Source: JBBDXI01 sp040902425
Lineage (GTDB): Bacteria; Planctomycetota; Phycisphaerae; Phycisphaerales; UBA1924
Length of the DNA stretch: 23,083 nt
NCBI GenBank assembly: GCA_040902425.1
Contig: JBBDXI010000067.1
Coordinates: 1-23,083 of the forward strand
Reading direction: 5' to 3'
Of this stretch, positions 12,497-20,129 are shown piece after piece. Position 1 is the stretch's first letter. Each line of letters opens with the position of its first letter. The position numbers and the translations under genes are program-made. The notes under the pieces are model-generated. The model ran no database searches and had not been told where the DNA came from. It saw only the letters and a program-made list of their open reading frames with translations.

Positions 12497-12917
12497 CGGC
12501 GCGGCGGGGGATGGCGTGGGCGGGGTGGTGGTGTTTGACGGGGTGTGCAACCTGTGCAACGGGTGGGTGCGGTTCGTGATCCGGCGCGATCCGGCGGGGC
12601 GGTTCCGCTTTGCGCCGTTTGAGTCGGCGGCGGCGCGGTCGCTGCTGGGCGATGAGGGCGCGGGGGGGGCGGGCGCAGCGCCGCAGAGCGTGGTGCTGGT
12701 GCAGGGGGGCGCGGTCTACCGGAGGTCGGCGGCGGTGCTGCGGATCGCGCGGGGGCTGCGGTTCCCGTGGTGGGTGCTGGGGTGGCTGATCGTGGTGCCG
12801 CGGCCGGCGCGGGACTGGGCGTACGGGGTCGTGGCGAAGCGGCGGTACCGGTGGTTCGGGAAGGCGGAGCGCTGCATGGTGCCGACGCCGGAGGTGCGGG
12901 GGCGGTTCCTGGCGTGA
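12474..12917 (+). CDS. DCC-family (DUF393) thiol-disulfide-type protein
   Basis: A 147-residue protein of the DCC family, named for its conserved N-terminal Asp and two Cys residues. The motif is VVVFDGVCNLCNGWVRFVI with Cys25 and Cys28. LRIARGLRFPWWVLGWLIVVPRPARDWAYGVVAKRRYRWFG matches the family's hydrophobic middle and Tyr/Arg-rich end. The family is assigned as thioredoxin-like oxidoreductases, though the reaction is not established. The ATG at 12474 lies inside a dispersed CACAGATG repeat, so residues 1-8 (MAQMGTDG) are repeat-encoded. GTG codons at 12516 and 12525, just before the conserved core, are plausible native starts. It follows the topoisomerase gene by 36 bases on the same strand. 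Confidence 0.8.
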   Translation: MAQMGTDGGAAGDGVGGVVVFDGVCNLCNGWVRFVIRRDPAGRFRFAPFESAAARSLLGDEGAGGAGAAPQSVVLVQGGAVYRRSAAVLRIARGLRFPWWVLGWLIVVPRPARDWAYGVVAKRRYRWFGKAERCMVPTPEVRGRFLA

Positions 12918-12923
12918 GGCCCG

Positions 12924-13292
12924 TCAGTGCGTGGGGCGGTCCACGCCGGTGGTGGCGCTGGGGGGGCTGAAGAGGTCGAGGATGTGGGAGGGCTCCAGGG
13001 CGCGGCAGGAGTGCGGGACGTTGGGCGGGAGGACGAGGACCTCGCCGGTGCGGAGCTCGGTCTCTCGGTAGGCGGGGGTGCCGGGCTCGCCGAGGCCGAA
13101 GAGGCAGCGGCCCTGGAGCATGACGACGAGCTGCTCGTTGGCGTGGGCGTGGGAGGCGAGGTCGAAGCCGGGCTCGAGGCGGACCTCGGAGACCATCATG
13201 TGCTCGGCGATGATGCGGCGGCGGGCGATGCGGTCCATGGGGCGGTCCTGGGGGAGGTCGGACCAGGCGATGCGGCGGGCTTCGGTGGGCAT
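12924..13292 (-). CDS. Small cupin-domain protein
   Basis: A 122-residue single-domain cupin. Motif 1 is PGFDLASHAHANEQLVVMLQG (41-61), with His48, His50 and the Glu53-Gln54 pair as likely metal-binding positions. Motif 2 is GEVLVLPPNVPHSC, with its His in the usual place. Such small cupins bind a metal and act as sugar isomerases, lyase partners or dioxygenases. It stands at the end of the minus-strand sugar block, downstream of an oxidoreductase and a TIM barrel, so a role on a sugar intermediate is reasonable, but the substrate is not known. The ATG at 13292 has GAGG about 7 bases upstream. A longer frame to 13346 is rejected because it runs into the CACAGATG repeat. Confidence 0.8.
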   Translation of the reverse strand: MPTEARRIAWSDLPQDRPMDRIARRRIIAEHMMVSEVRLEPGFDLASHAHANEQLVVMLQGRCLFGLGEPGTPAYRETELRTGEVLVLPPNVPHSCRALEPSHILDLFSPPSATTGVDRPTH

Positions 13293-13333
13293 GGGGGAAC
13301 CTCGCTTGAGCACGAAACGGGGAAGAGAAGAAG

Positions 13334-13362
13334 CCACAGATGACACAGATGGGCACGGATGG
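13334..13362 (+). repeat. CACAGATG repeat, single arm
   Basis: CCACAGATGACACAGATGGG followed by CACGGATGG, with the 5' flank GAGAAGAAG shared with the copy at 12468. It lies between the cupin start and the oxidoreductase stop and is in the same orientation as the 12468 copy. Confidence 0.8.
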
Positions 13363-13392
13363 GGGAGACGGGGACTGAAGCGGATCGACGCT

Positions 13393-14406
13393 TCAGAGTT
13401 TGACCTCGCGGCCGGATTCGAGGCTCTGGCGCTCGGCTTCGAGGAGGCGGGTGACCTGGAGGGCTTCGGCGAGGGTGGGGAGGGCGGCGGTGTCGCCGGT
13501 GGTGAGGGCGTTCAGGGTGGCGCGGATCTCGCCGTCGTAGCCGGTGTGGGGCGGGAGGGGGATGGGGCGGGTGCCGGCGCGGTCGGTCAGGAGGAGGCGG
13601 GTGGGCTCAGCGCGGGCGAGGTCCCAGTCGGCGGCGGCGTGGTCGAACTCGGCGGTGTAGCGCATGCGGAAGGGGAAGCCGGGGGTGTCGAGCCAGCCGC
13701 CCTCGGCGGAGATGGGGCCGCGGAGGCTCGGGTAGTGGTAGAGGGTGGTGAGGTGGTCGTGGTGGCCGCGCGAGGTGACGGCGGCGGGCGGGCCGACGAG
13801 CCAGTGGACGATGTCGGCGTCGTGGATGTGGAGGTCGAAGAGGGCGCCGCCGGTGCGGGCGGGGTTGTGGTAGAAGCCGGTGTTCCACTGGGGGCGGGCG
13901 CCGAGGCGCTGGAGGGTGAGGCTGCGGAGCTCGCCGAGGGAGCGGTCGCGGGCGCGGGCCTTGAGCCAGTCCCAGCCGGGCCAGAAGCGCATGCACATGG
14001 CGGGGATGCAGAGGCGGGTCGCGGCCGCGGCGGTCTCGATGAGGGGCGGGATGTCGCCTGAGCGGAGGGCGACGGGCTTTTCGAGGAGGATGTGCTTGCC
14101 GGCGCGGAGGAGGAGCGTGGCGAGCGCGGTGTGGGTGTCGGTGGGTGTGCAGATGCTGACGAGGTGGATGTCGGGGTCGGCGGCGAGGGACTGCGGGGAG
14201 TCGTGGAGACGGACCTCGCCGGGGGCGAAGAGGGGGCCGGGATCGGGCGGGCCGAGGTTGCCGGCGGGGGCGGCGGGCTCGGGCTCGGGGAGTGTGCAGG
14301 CGGCGCGGAGTTGGCAGGGGAGGCCGGCGGCCGCCGTGGCTTGGTAGGCGCGGGCGTGCGTCCGGCCCATGAAGCCGAGGCCGAGGATGGCGACGCCGAT
14401 GGTCAT
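13393..14406 (-). CDS. Gfo/Idh/MocA oxidoreductase, cytoplasmic
   Basis: A 337-residue NAD(P)-dependent oxidoreductase. The Rossmann fingerprint is AILGLGFMGRTHARAY at 7-22, the catalytic-region motif is HILLEKPVAL at 105-114 (Glu109, Lys110, Pro111), and FDLHIHDADIVHWLVG supplies the active-site Asp/His region. Members oxidise or reduce hydroxyls of sugars, inositols or glycosides. Unlike the other two oxidoreductases here it has no signal peptide, so it should work in the cytoplasm. Its ATG at 14406 overlaps the TGA of the upstream TIM-barrel gene (ATGA), so the two are translationally coupled and probably act on consecutive steps. A longer Arg/Pro-rich N-terminal extension of the same frame is rejected as antisense to the TIM-barrel gene. 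Confidence 0.88.
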   Translation of the reverse strand: MTIGVAILGLGFMGRTHARAYQATAAAGLPCQLRAACTLPEPEPAAPAGNLGPPDPGPLFAPGEVRLHDSPQSLAADPDIHLVSICTPTDTHTALATLLLRAGKHILLEKPVALRSGDIPPLIETAAAATRLCIPAMCMRFWPGWDWLKARARDRSLGELRSLTLQRLGARPQWNTGFYHNPARTGGALFDLHIHDADIVHWLVGPPAAVTSRGHHDHLTTLYHYPSLRGPISAEGGWLDTPGFPFRMRYTAEFDHAAADWDLARAEPTRLLLTDRAGTRPIPLPPHTGYDGEIRATLNALTTGDTAALPTLAEALQVTRLLEAERQSLESGREVKL

Positions 14407-15296
14407 CGGGGTGCGCCCGTGGGGGTGGCGTGCGTTTCGATCAGGCGGCGGGCGGCGCGGATGTCTTCGAGGCGGGTGTCGCCGGATTCGCGCTCGATGA
14501 GGAGGTTGACGGGGCGGGGGATGGCGCGGAGGGCGGCGAAGAAGGCGGGCCAGGGGACCTCGCCGCGGCCGGCGGGGGTCTCGGTCCCCCACTGGCCGGG
14601 GGTGGTGGTGCGGCGGGCATCCTTGATGTGGACCTGGAGGATGTGAGGGGAGAGGAGGCGGAGGGCGTCGATGGGGTCGCCGGTGCCGTAGAGGAGCATG
14701 TTGGCGGGGTCGAAGTTGACGCCGATGTCGGCTCGGAGAGCGGGCGTACCCGGGGATGAGGGATCGGTTCGGAGAGCCGACCTACCCGGGGAGTTAAGTT
14801 CCGTGAGATAGTCGAGGAGGAGAGGGGCGGATTCCTGGCCGGTCTCGAGGGCGAGCTGGATGCCATTGGCCGCGAAGGCGGCGGCCACCTGGCGGAGGCG
14901 GTCGAGCATCGTGGCGCGGAGGGGGTCGGCGGGATGGTGCGGGAGGAAGCCGGCGTGGAGGGTGATGAGGGGGATGCGGAGGCGGTGGGCGAGCTCGGCG
15001 TTGGCGGTGGCGGCGGCGAGGTTCTCGTGCCACGTGCGGTCGGGGCGGAGGCCGCCGGTTTGGCGGATGGTGTCGAGGGTGGAGTAGTCCTCGCCGGCGG
15101 TGGCCATCATGCCGGAGAGGATGGTGATGCGGGCGCTGCTGAGGGTGGCGACGGTCTCGGTCTCGCTCCACTGGCCGGTGCGCAGGGGGTCGAGCGCGAG
15201 CTGGACGGCGGAGAGGCCGGCGGCGGCGAGCTTGTCGCAAAGGTCGCGCGGGCCCTCGGGGCGGAGGGACCAGGCGCAGACGCCGACGGTTGACAT
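14403..15296 (-). CDS. Sugar phosphate isomerase/epimerase-type TIM barrel with a repeat-encoded insertion
   Basis: A 297-residue AP-endonuclease-2-like TIM barrel without a signal peptide. Typical landmarks are MSTVGVCAWSL at the start, LITLHAGFLPHH, IQLALETGQES, GVNFDPANMLLYGTGDPIDAL, and ILQVHIKDA with metal-ligand His and Asp. It may isomerise, epimerise or cleave a keto-sugar. Just before IGVNFDPANM the sequence carries about 20 extra residues (roughly SPGRSALRTDPSSPGTPALR), encoded by a tandem pair of the CGGCTCGGAGAGCCG repeat at 14728-14788, with the frame kept. The ATG at 15296 is preferred over 15308 because GGA stands 7 bases before it. The gene overlaps the next oxidoreductase gene by 4 bases. 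Confidence 0.85.
   Translation of the reverse strand: MSTVGVCAWSLRPEGPRDLCDKLAAAGLSAVQLALDPLRTGQWSETETVATLSSARITILSGMMATAGEDYSTLDTIRQTGGLRPDRTWHENLAAATANAELAHRLRIPLITLHAGFLPHHPADPLRATMLDRLRQVAAAFAANGIQLALETGQESAPLLLDYLTELNSPGRSALRTDPSSPGTPALRADIGVNFDPANMLLYGTGDPIDALRLLSPHILQVHIKDARRTTTPGQWGTETPAGRGEVPWPAFFAALRAIPRPVNLLIERESGDTRLEDIRAARRLIETHATPTGAPR
14728..14788 (+). repeat. CGGCTCGGAGAGCCG repeat pair inside a coding region
   Basis: Two units (TCGGCTCGGAGAGCGGG at 14728 and TCGGTTCGGAGAGCCGA at 14764), each followed by a TACCCG sequence, have a 36-base period, that is 12 codons. They match the intergenic pair at 8297-8352, whose period is 32. Here they sit in the TIM-barrel gene and are read in frame on the other strand. 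Confidence 0.8.
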
Positions 15297-15340
15297 TGGG
15301 AGTTCCATCGAATCACGGCGGCGGGCGGAGATGGGCGGGG

Positions 15341-15466
15341 TTCGTCCGCCCTCTGGCCCTGCGGGCCTCCGGGCGGGGGGAGAAGGGGGCCTTCCAGGGG
15401 GTGGCTCGTCGCGGCGCGACTCGCTGCGCCCCTGGCAACGGGCGTGCGCCCTCGCGGGCGAAGAGG
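15341..15466 (+). repeat. Three-hairpin element, copy 4
   Basis: It matches copy 2 (9196-9325). Hairpin 1 has nested CCGCCC and GGCCC arms, hairpin 2 is CCAGGGG / CCCCTGG around GACTCGCT, and hairpin 3 is GCCC-tcgc-GGGC with GAAGAGG after it. The last hairpin ends at 15460, 17 bases from the MFS gene stop, the same spacing as copy 3 to gnd. Confidence 0.8.
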
Positions 15467-15477
15467 ACGCGTGCGAG

Positions 15478-16710
15478 TTATCCGGAGCGTTCGGGGCGCA
15501 CCTCGCTCGGCGTGCTCCCGCGCTCGCGGAAGAGGGCGAAGAAGGCGACGGCGACGATCGCGGCGCCGACAAGCGGGAAGAGCCAGAAGGTCCGCCAGTC
15601 CATCGCGCCATCCGCGGCCCTGGCGCTCTTCTCGACCAGGCCCATGACCTGGGCGCCGACGCCGAGGCCGAGGCCCTGGGTGACGAGGACGAGCAGGCCC
15701 TGGGCCTGGGCGCGGACCCGGGGGCCGGCGCGCCGGTCGGTGTAGATGAAGCCGGTGACGAAGAAGAAGTCGTAGCAGATGCCGTGGAGGATGATGCCGG
15801 CGAGGATCATCCACTGCGGGCCGCCGGGGGCGGCGGCGGCGAAGAGCGCGTAGCGGATGACCCAGGCGAGCATGCCGAGCAGGAGCATCCAGCGGACGCC
15901 GAGGAAGGCGAAGAAGGCGGGCATGGCGAGCATGAAGACGATCTCGGACATCTGGCCGAGGGACATGGTGGCGCCGGCGTTCTCGAAGCCGGAGGCCTTC
16001 ACGTAGACGGGGGCGTAGGCGTAGTAGGCGGCGAGGGGGATGCAGAGGAGGAAGGAGCTGACGAGGAAGACGGCGAAGGAGCGGTCGCGGAGCATGGCGA
16101 GGGCGTCGAGGCCGAGGATGTCGCGGATGCTGGCGGGGCGGCCTGCGGCGGGCGGGGGCGTGTGGGGGAGGGAGAAGCTGTAGAGGCCGAGGGCGAGGCC
16201 GGCAGCGCTGGTGACCCAGAACTGGGCCGGGCCGGTGTCGGCGTGGAGGCCGGCGCTGACGACGAGGTTGGCGGCGATCCAGCCGATGGTGCCGAAGACG
16301 CGGACGAGGGGGAAGCCCTTCTCCTGGCTGGCGAGGTGGCGGAAGGCGATGGCGTTCGACAGGCCCAGGGTGGGCATGTAGCAGAGCATGTGGAGGAGGA
16401 GGACGAGGATGAAGGGGGTGGGCCCCTGCTCGGCGGCCATGGGGGCGGCGAGCATGGCGAGGGCGCCGAGGAGGTGCAGGATGCCGAGGATGCGCTGGGT
16501 GGGGAAGAAGCGGTCGGCGACCATGCCGAGGAAGAAGGGGGAGACGATGGCGGCGATGGGGCCGACGGTGTAGGCCCAATAGATGGCATCGCCGAGGCCG
16601 CGGGCGGCCATGAAGTTGCCGACGGTGACGTACCAGCCTCCCCAGATGAAGAACTGGAGGAACATCATCGCGGATAGGCGGGGGCCGGGGATGGCGGGCG
16701 GGGGGGGCAT
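15478..16710 (-). CDS. MFS transporter, nucleoside:H+ symporter-like (NHS) family
   Basis: A 410-residue integral membrane protein with about 12 hydrophobic segments and a cytoplasmic loop in the middle (about residues 200-220). The start, RLSAMMFLQFFIWGGWYVTVGNFM, and the MVADRFFPTQRILGILHLLGAL segment after helix 2 are typical of the NupG/XapB-like NHS group that is frequent in Planctomycetes beside sugar oxidoreductases. It probably imports a sugar, glycoside or nucleoside with protons. The ATG at 16710 is chosen over an in-frame TTG 9 bases upstream; neither has a clear ribosome-binding site. It sits between two TIM-barrel genes in the same direction, so the cargo is probably the product of the exported oxidoreductases and TIM barrels. 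Confidence 0.85.
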   Translation of the reverse strand: MPPPPAIPGPRLSAMMFLQFFIWGGWYVTVGNFMAARGLGDAIYWAYTVGPIAAIVSPFFLGMVADRFFPTQRILGILHLLGALAMLAAPMAAEQGPTPFILVLLLHMLCYMPTLGLSNAIAFRHLASQEKGFPLVRVFGTIGWIAANLVVSAGLHADTGPAQFWVTSAAGLALGLYSFSLPHTPPPAAGRPASIRDILGLDALAMLRDRSFAVFLVSSFLLCIPLAAYYAYAPVYVKASGFENAGATMSLGQMSEIVFMLAMPAFFAFLGVRWMLLLGMLAWVIRYALFAAAAPGGPQWMILAGIILHGICYDFFFVTGFIYTDRRAGPRVRAQAQGLLVLVTQGLGLGVGAQVMGLVEKSARAADGAMDWRTFWLFPLVGAAIVAVAFFALFRERGSTPSEVRPERSG

Positions 16711-16712
16711 GG

Positions 16713-16741
16713 GATTCAAGATTCGAGAGTCGAGAGTCGAG
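16713..16741. repeat. Short GAGAGTC direct repeats upstream of the MFS gene
   Basis: ATTCAAGATTCGAGAGTC followed by GAGAGTCGAGA is a small tandem array of 8-9 base units (ATTC-AAG, ATTC-GAG, AGTC-GAG). It is AT-richer than its surroundings and lies between the TIM-barrel stop at 16774 and the MFS start. Confidence 0.5.
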
Positions 16742-16773
16742 ATGCACGAGGGGAGGCGCGGGGGCGCAGGGGC

Positions 16774-17700
16774 TCAGAAGGAGTCGGCGGCGCGGTAGGC
16801 GTCGATGACGGCTCGTTCGCCTTCCTTGCCGGGCTTGCTGTTGCCGTGCTCCATGCCGAGGATGCCCTTGAAGCCCTTGCTGTGGATGTGCTTGAAGATG
16901 TTCCGGTAGTTGATCTCGCCGGTGCCGGGCTCGTTGCGGCCGGGGTTGTCGCCGATCTGGAAGTAGGGGGTGTGCTGCCAGGCGAGGTCGATGTTGGGGA
17001 TGAGGTTGCCCTCGGTGATCTGCTGGTGGTAGAGGTCGAAGAGGATCTTGCAGGCGGGGCTGTTGACGGCGGCGCAGACCATGTGGGCCTGGGGGACCTT
17101 GGAGAGGAACATGTTGGGGTGGTCGCGCCAGGGGTTCAGGGGCTCGAGGACCATGACCAGGTTGTGGGGCTGGAGGACCTCGGAGCCGCGGCGGAGGAGG
17201 TCGATGACGTGGGCGGTCTGGTAGCCCATTTCCATCCGCGGCTCGAGGGTGCCGGGGACCACGGTCATCCACGTGGCGCGGGTTCGCTTGGCGACCTCGA
17301 TCGCGCGCCGGCAGTCGGCGAGGAACTGGTCCTGGGCCGCCTTGTCGGCCTTGGCGATGCCGTTCTTCCAGCTCGTGGCGGGGCTGACGACGAAGACGCC
17401 CATGGCGATGCCGAGCTTCTCCATCTCATCGCCCATTTTCGACTGGAGCTCGGGCGGGCGGTCGGCCATGCCGTTGTCCTCGAAGGCGCGGAAGCCTTCG
17501 TCGGCCATGAAACGGAGCTGGTCGAGGGGGTCCTCGCCGGCGTGGTGCTTGAACATGCCCAGATGGGGCGCGTAGTTGAGCTTGAACATCCCCGGGGCGG
17601 AGGGGGCGGCGCCGGGCTGCTGGCGGGCCTGGGCGCGGGCGGGGATGGCGACGGCGAGGCCGGCGGCCGCGGTGGTGGCGAGGAAGTCGCGGCGCTGCAT
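16774..17700 (-). CDS. Tat-exported hydroxypyruvate isomerase-like TIM barrel
   Basis: A 308-residue protein with a twin-Arg signal (MQRRDFLATTAAAGLAVAIP, Arg3-Arg4, cleavage near ARAQA) and a TIM barrel of the hydroxypyruvate isomerase/sugar isomerase type. Landmarks are FKLNYAPHLGMF, MVLEPLNPWRDHPNMF with a likely metal-binding Glu, ILFDLYHQQITEGNL with Asp and His, YFQIGDNPGRNEPGTGEINY, and ILGMEHGNSKPGKEGE with the last Glu ligand. The barrel is complete. True hydroxypyruvate isomerase acts in the cytoplasm, so an exported homologue more likely isomerises or cleaves a keto-sugar outside the inner membrane. The ATG at 17700 puts the Tat motif at the N terminus; a longer frame to 17733 enters a repeat and is rejected. 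Confidence 0.88.
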   Translation of the reverse strand: MQRRDFLATTAAAGLAVAIPARAQARQQPGAAPSAPGMFKLNYAPHLGMFKHHAGEDPLDQLRFMADEGFRAFEDNGMADRPPELQSKMGDEMEKLGIAMGVFVVSPATSWKNGIAKADKAAQDQFLADCRRAIEVAKRTRATWMTVVPGTLEPRMEMGYQTAHVIDLLRRGSEVLQPHNLVMVLEPLNPWRDHPNMFLSKVPQAHMVCAAVNSPACKILFDLYHQQITEGNLIPNIDLAWQHTPYFQIGDNPGRNEPGTGEINYRNIFKHIHSKGFKGILGMEHGNSKPGKEGERAVIDAYRAADSF

Positions 17701-17728
17701 CACGAGTGCTCCCGGGCGGCGAGGGAGG

Positions 17729-17755
17729 AACACAGGCGGGACGCCTGTGCCACTG
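17729..17755 (-). repeat. CACAGGCG palindromic repeat, single unit
   Basis: Read on the minus strand it is CAGTGGCACAGGCGTCCCGC followed by CTGTG. The core palindrome CACAGGCG..CGCCTGTG (17731-17749) differs from the 3241-3299 copies by paired changes that keep the stem. It lies between a TIM-barrel start and an oxidoreductase stop. Confidence 0.7.
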
Positions 17756-17770
17756 GGGGACAGCGCTGCA

Positions 17771-19147
17771 TCAGGGCGACTCCTTCGCGGCGGCTGCGGG
17801 GGTCGCAGCGGGGGCCGCGGTCGGGGGCGCGGCGGGGGGCGCGGGGAGCTTGGTGCGGCCGGGGACGGGGACGGGATCGACCTCGAGGGGGCCGAACTCG
17901 TACGCGCCGGGGTCGAGGCAGAGGTCGGCGCTCATGGCCTGCTCCCACGTCACTTCCTGGCCGGTGTAGGCGCTCAGGCGGCCCATGATGGCCGTGAGCG
18001 TGGAGTGGGCGACCTCGCGGGCCTCGTTCAGGCGTGTCCCCTCGCCGCGGATGCTCTGGATGAGGTGGATGTGCTCCTGCACGTACGGGTTGGGGCGTTC
18101 GCCCTCGAACTTGAAGGGGGAATCGCCCTCGAGGCGGGCAGCGCCGAAGCGGGCGCGGCCGCGGGCGCCGGCGACCATCTCGTTGACGCGGGAGGCGCAC
18201 CCGTCGATCTGTCGGCACTGGCTGGTGACCAGGGCGCCGCCGGGGTACTCGTACTGGACGGTGAAGTGGTCGAAGATGTTGCCGTACTCCGGGCCGGTGC
18301 GGACCTGGCGCCCGCCCATGCCGAGGGCCTTGACGGGGTGCGTCCCCATGGCCCAGTTGATGACGTCGATGTTGTGGACGTGCTGCTCGACGATGTGGTC
18401 GCCGGAGAGCCAGCAGAAGTAGAGCCAGTTGCGGACCTGCCACTCGGTGTCGGAGTACTCGGGCTTGCGCTGGTGGACCCAGAGGCCGCCCTGGTTCCAC
18501 CAGCAGGCGCCGGAGACGAGGGTGCCGAGGTCGCCGCTGCGGATGCGCTCGATGAGGGCGCGGTAGGCGGGGTCGTGGCGGCGCTGGGTGCCGGCGACGA
18601 CGGAGAGGCCCTTGCGGTCGGCCTCCTTCGCGGCGGCGAGGAAGCGGCGGATGCCGGCGGGGTCCACGGCGACGGGCTTCTCGGCGAAGATGTGCTTGCC
18701 GGCGTTGACCGCGGCCTCGAAGTGGGCGGGGCGGAAGTGCGGGGGCGTGGTGAGGATGACGGCGTCGAGGTCGGAGCGGAGGAGGGCCCGGTAGGCGTCG
18801 AAGCCGGTGTAGCAGCGGTCCGGTTCGACGGTGGCGCGGGCGGCGTGCTGGGGGTGGCCGGCGAGGAGCGCGCGGGACTTCTCGACGCGCTCGGGGAAGA
18901 GGTCCGCGAGGGCGACGATGCGGACGGCGGGGTCGGCCTCCAGGGCGTTGACGGCGGCGCCGGTGCCGCGGTCGCCGGAGCCGATGACGCCGATGCGGAT
19001 GGTCTCCTGGCCGCCGGCCCAGGCGCCGCGGGCGAGGAGGCCGGGGGCGAGGATGACGCCTCCGGCGATGGCGGCGGAGGACTTGACGAAGGCGCGGCGG
19101 TCGAGGCCGCGGGGATCGGAAGCCGTGCTGTGTTTCACGTGTTTCAT
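17771..19147 (-). CDS. Tat-exported Gfo/Idh/MocA oxidoreductase
   Basis: A 458-residue protein. A twin-Arg signal (LDRRAFVKSSAAIAGG, Arg17-Arg18) is followed by a hydrophobic stretch and a probable cleavage site near GAWAGG. The mature enzyme has the Rossmann motif IRIGVIGSGDRGTGA (51-65), the HIFAEKPVAV motif with the Glu-Lys-Pro core, and the long planctomycete-type C-terminal domain with SGDHIVEQHVHNIDVINW and a closing YTGQEVTWEQAM. The C terminus is an Ala/Pro-rich tail absent from its paralogue at 20622. It probably oxidises a glycoside or sugar in the periplasm with a tightly bound cofactor. The ATG at 19147 is preceded by GAGG 6 bases upstream, inside the end of the previous gene, and only 8 bases separate the two genes. 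Confidence 0.9.
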   Translation of the reverse strand: MKHVKHSTASDPRGLDRRAFVKSSAAIAGGVILAPGLLARGAWAGGQETIRIGVIGSGDRGTGAAVNALEADPAVRIVALADLFPERVEKSRALLAGHPQHAARATVEPDRCYTGFDAYRALLRSDLDAVILTTPPHFRPAHFEAAVNAGKHIFAEKPVAVDPAGIRRFLAAAKEADRKGLSVVAGTQRRHDPAYRALIERIRSGDLGTLVSGACWWNQGGLWVHQRKPEYSDTEWQVRNWLYFCWLSGDHIVEQHVHNIDVINWAMGTHPVKALGMGGRQVRTGPEYGNIFDHFTVQYEYPGGALVTSQCRQIDGCASRVNEMVAGARGRARFGAARLEGDSPFKFEGERPNPYVQEHIHLIQSIRGEGTRLNEAREVAHSTLTAIMGRLSAYTGQEVTWEQAMSADLCLDPGAYEFGPLEVDPVPVPGRTKLPAPPAAPPTAAPAATPAAAAKESP

Positions 19148-19155
19148 GGGGCACC

Positions 19156-20070
19156 TCAGGGAAAGACGAGAACCCGGTCCATGCGGGCCAGAATATCGCG
19201 GAGGCGGGCCTCGTCGCCGCCCCCCACTTCGGCGGTGGCCCAGCCGTCGTAGCCGATCTCGGCGAGGGCCTTCATGACGGCGGGCCAGTCGCAGTCGCCG
19301 TCGCCGATCTCGGCCTGGAAACCCTTCCAGAGGCCCTCGGCGTCGCGTTTCTTGCGGCTGAACTCCTTGATGTCGAGCTTGAGGACCCGCTTGCCCAGCG
19401 TGCGGGCCCAGTCCTCCGGCCAGCCGTAGTTCACGATGTTGCCGATGTCGAGGTACCAGCCGATGGCGGGGCTCTGGAACTCGTCGATGTAGCGGGCGGC
19501 CTCGAGCGGGCTGAGGAGGAAGTTGTTCCAGACGTTCTCGATGGCGATCTCCAGGCCCAGGTCGGCGGCGAGGGGGAGGACCTTGCGGATCTCATCCTGG
19601 GAGCGGCGGTAGGCGTCGGCGTAGGGGACGGCCTTGCTGACGACGGCGGGGACGAGCAGGACGGTGGTGCCGCCGTAGGCCTTGCAGGCGTGCAGCGCGG
19701 TCTCGAGGGCGCGACGGCCCTCATCGCGTACCGCGGGGCTGGGGTCGGAGAGGGGCTTCTGCCAGTGGACGGAATCGACGACGCCGTGGACGGGGAGGCC
19801 GGTGGCCTTCACCGCTTCGGCGACCTCGGACTCCGGCGGGCCGCCGGGGCTGTCGAGCTCGACGCCGTCGTAGCCGAGGGTTCTCAGGAGCGCGAACTTC
19901 TCGCGGACGGAGCCGGGGGTTGAGACCATGCCCCACTTGACGGCGCGCTTGAGGCGGCGCGGCGGGGGCGGCGCGGGCGGCTGGATGCCGAGCGCACTCG
20001 GCGCGAGCGCCGCGGCGGCGGTGGCCGTGGCGGCCGCGGCAAGGAACTCCCGGCGGCCGAGGTCGGCCAT
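19156..20070 (-). CDS. Tat-exported sugar isomerase/epimerase-type TIM barrel
   Basis: A 304-residue protein. Its twin-Arg signal is MADLGRREFLAAAATATAAA (Arg6-Arg7), with cleavage near SALG. The barrel has WGMVSTPGSVREKFALLRTLGYDGVEL, IAIENVWNNFLLSP with the first metal-ligand Glu, IGWYLDIGNIVNYG with Asp, RVLKLDIKEFSRK, and WATAEVGGGDE with the final Glu. This is the set expected of a metal-dependent keto-sugar isomerase, epimerase or lyase. It lies 8 bases upstream of an exported oxidoreductase, so the pair is almost certainly co-translated and shares a substrate. The ATG at 20070 has AGGA about 9 bases upstream, in AAGGACGCCATC; a longer version to 20178 runs into the CACAGATG hairpin and is rejected. 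Confidence 0.9.
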   Translation of the reverse strand: MADLGRREFLAAAATATAAAALAPSALGIQPPAPPPPRRLKRAVKWGMVSTPGSVREKFALLRTLGYDGVELDSPGGPPESEVAEAVKATGLPVHGVVDSVHWQKPLSDPSPAVRDEGRRALETALHACKAYGGTTVLLVPAVVSKAVPYADAYRRSQDEIRKVLPLAADLGLEIAIENVWNNFLLSPLEAARYIDEFQSPAIGWYLDIGNIVNYGWPEDWARTLGKRVLKLDIKEFSRKKRDAEGLWKGFQAEIGDGDCDWPAVMKALAEIGYDGWATAEVGGGDEARLRDILARMDRVLVFP

Positions 20071-20129
20071 GATGGCGTCCTTCCTAAGTCCGGTGGATTG
20101 GCCTTGACGCTGGCCATGAAGAGGAGGAG

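Noticed and set aside
15107..17272. A 721-codon minus-strand open frame
   Set aside because: It spans the MFS gene and parts of two TIM-barrel genes in a shifted frame. Its product is Arg/Pro/His-rich, as expected for an off-frame reading of GC-rich DNA.
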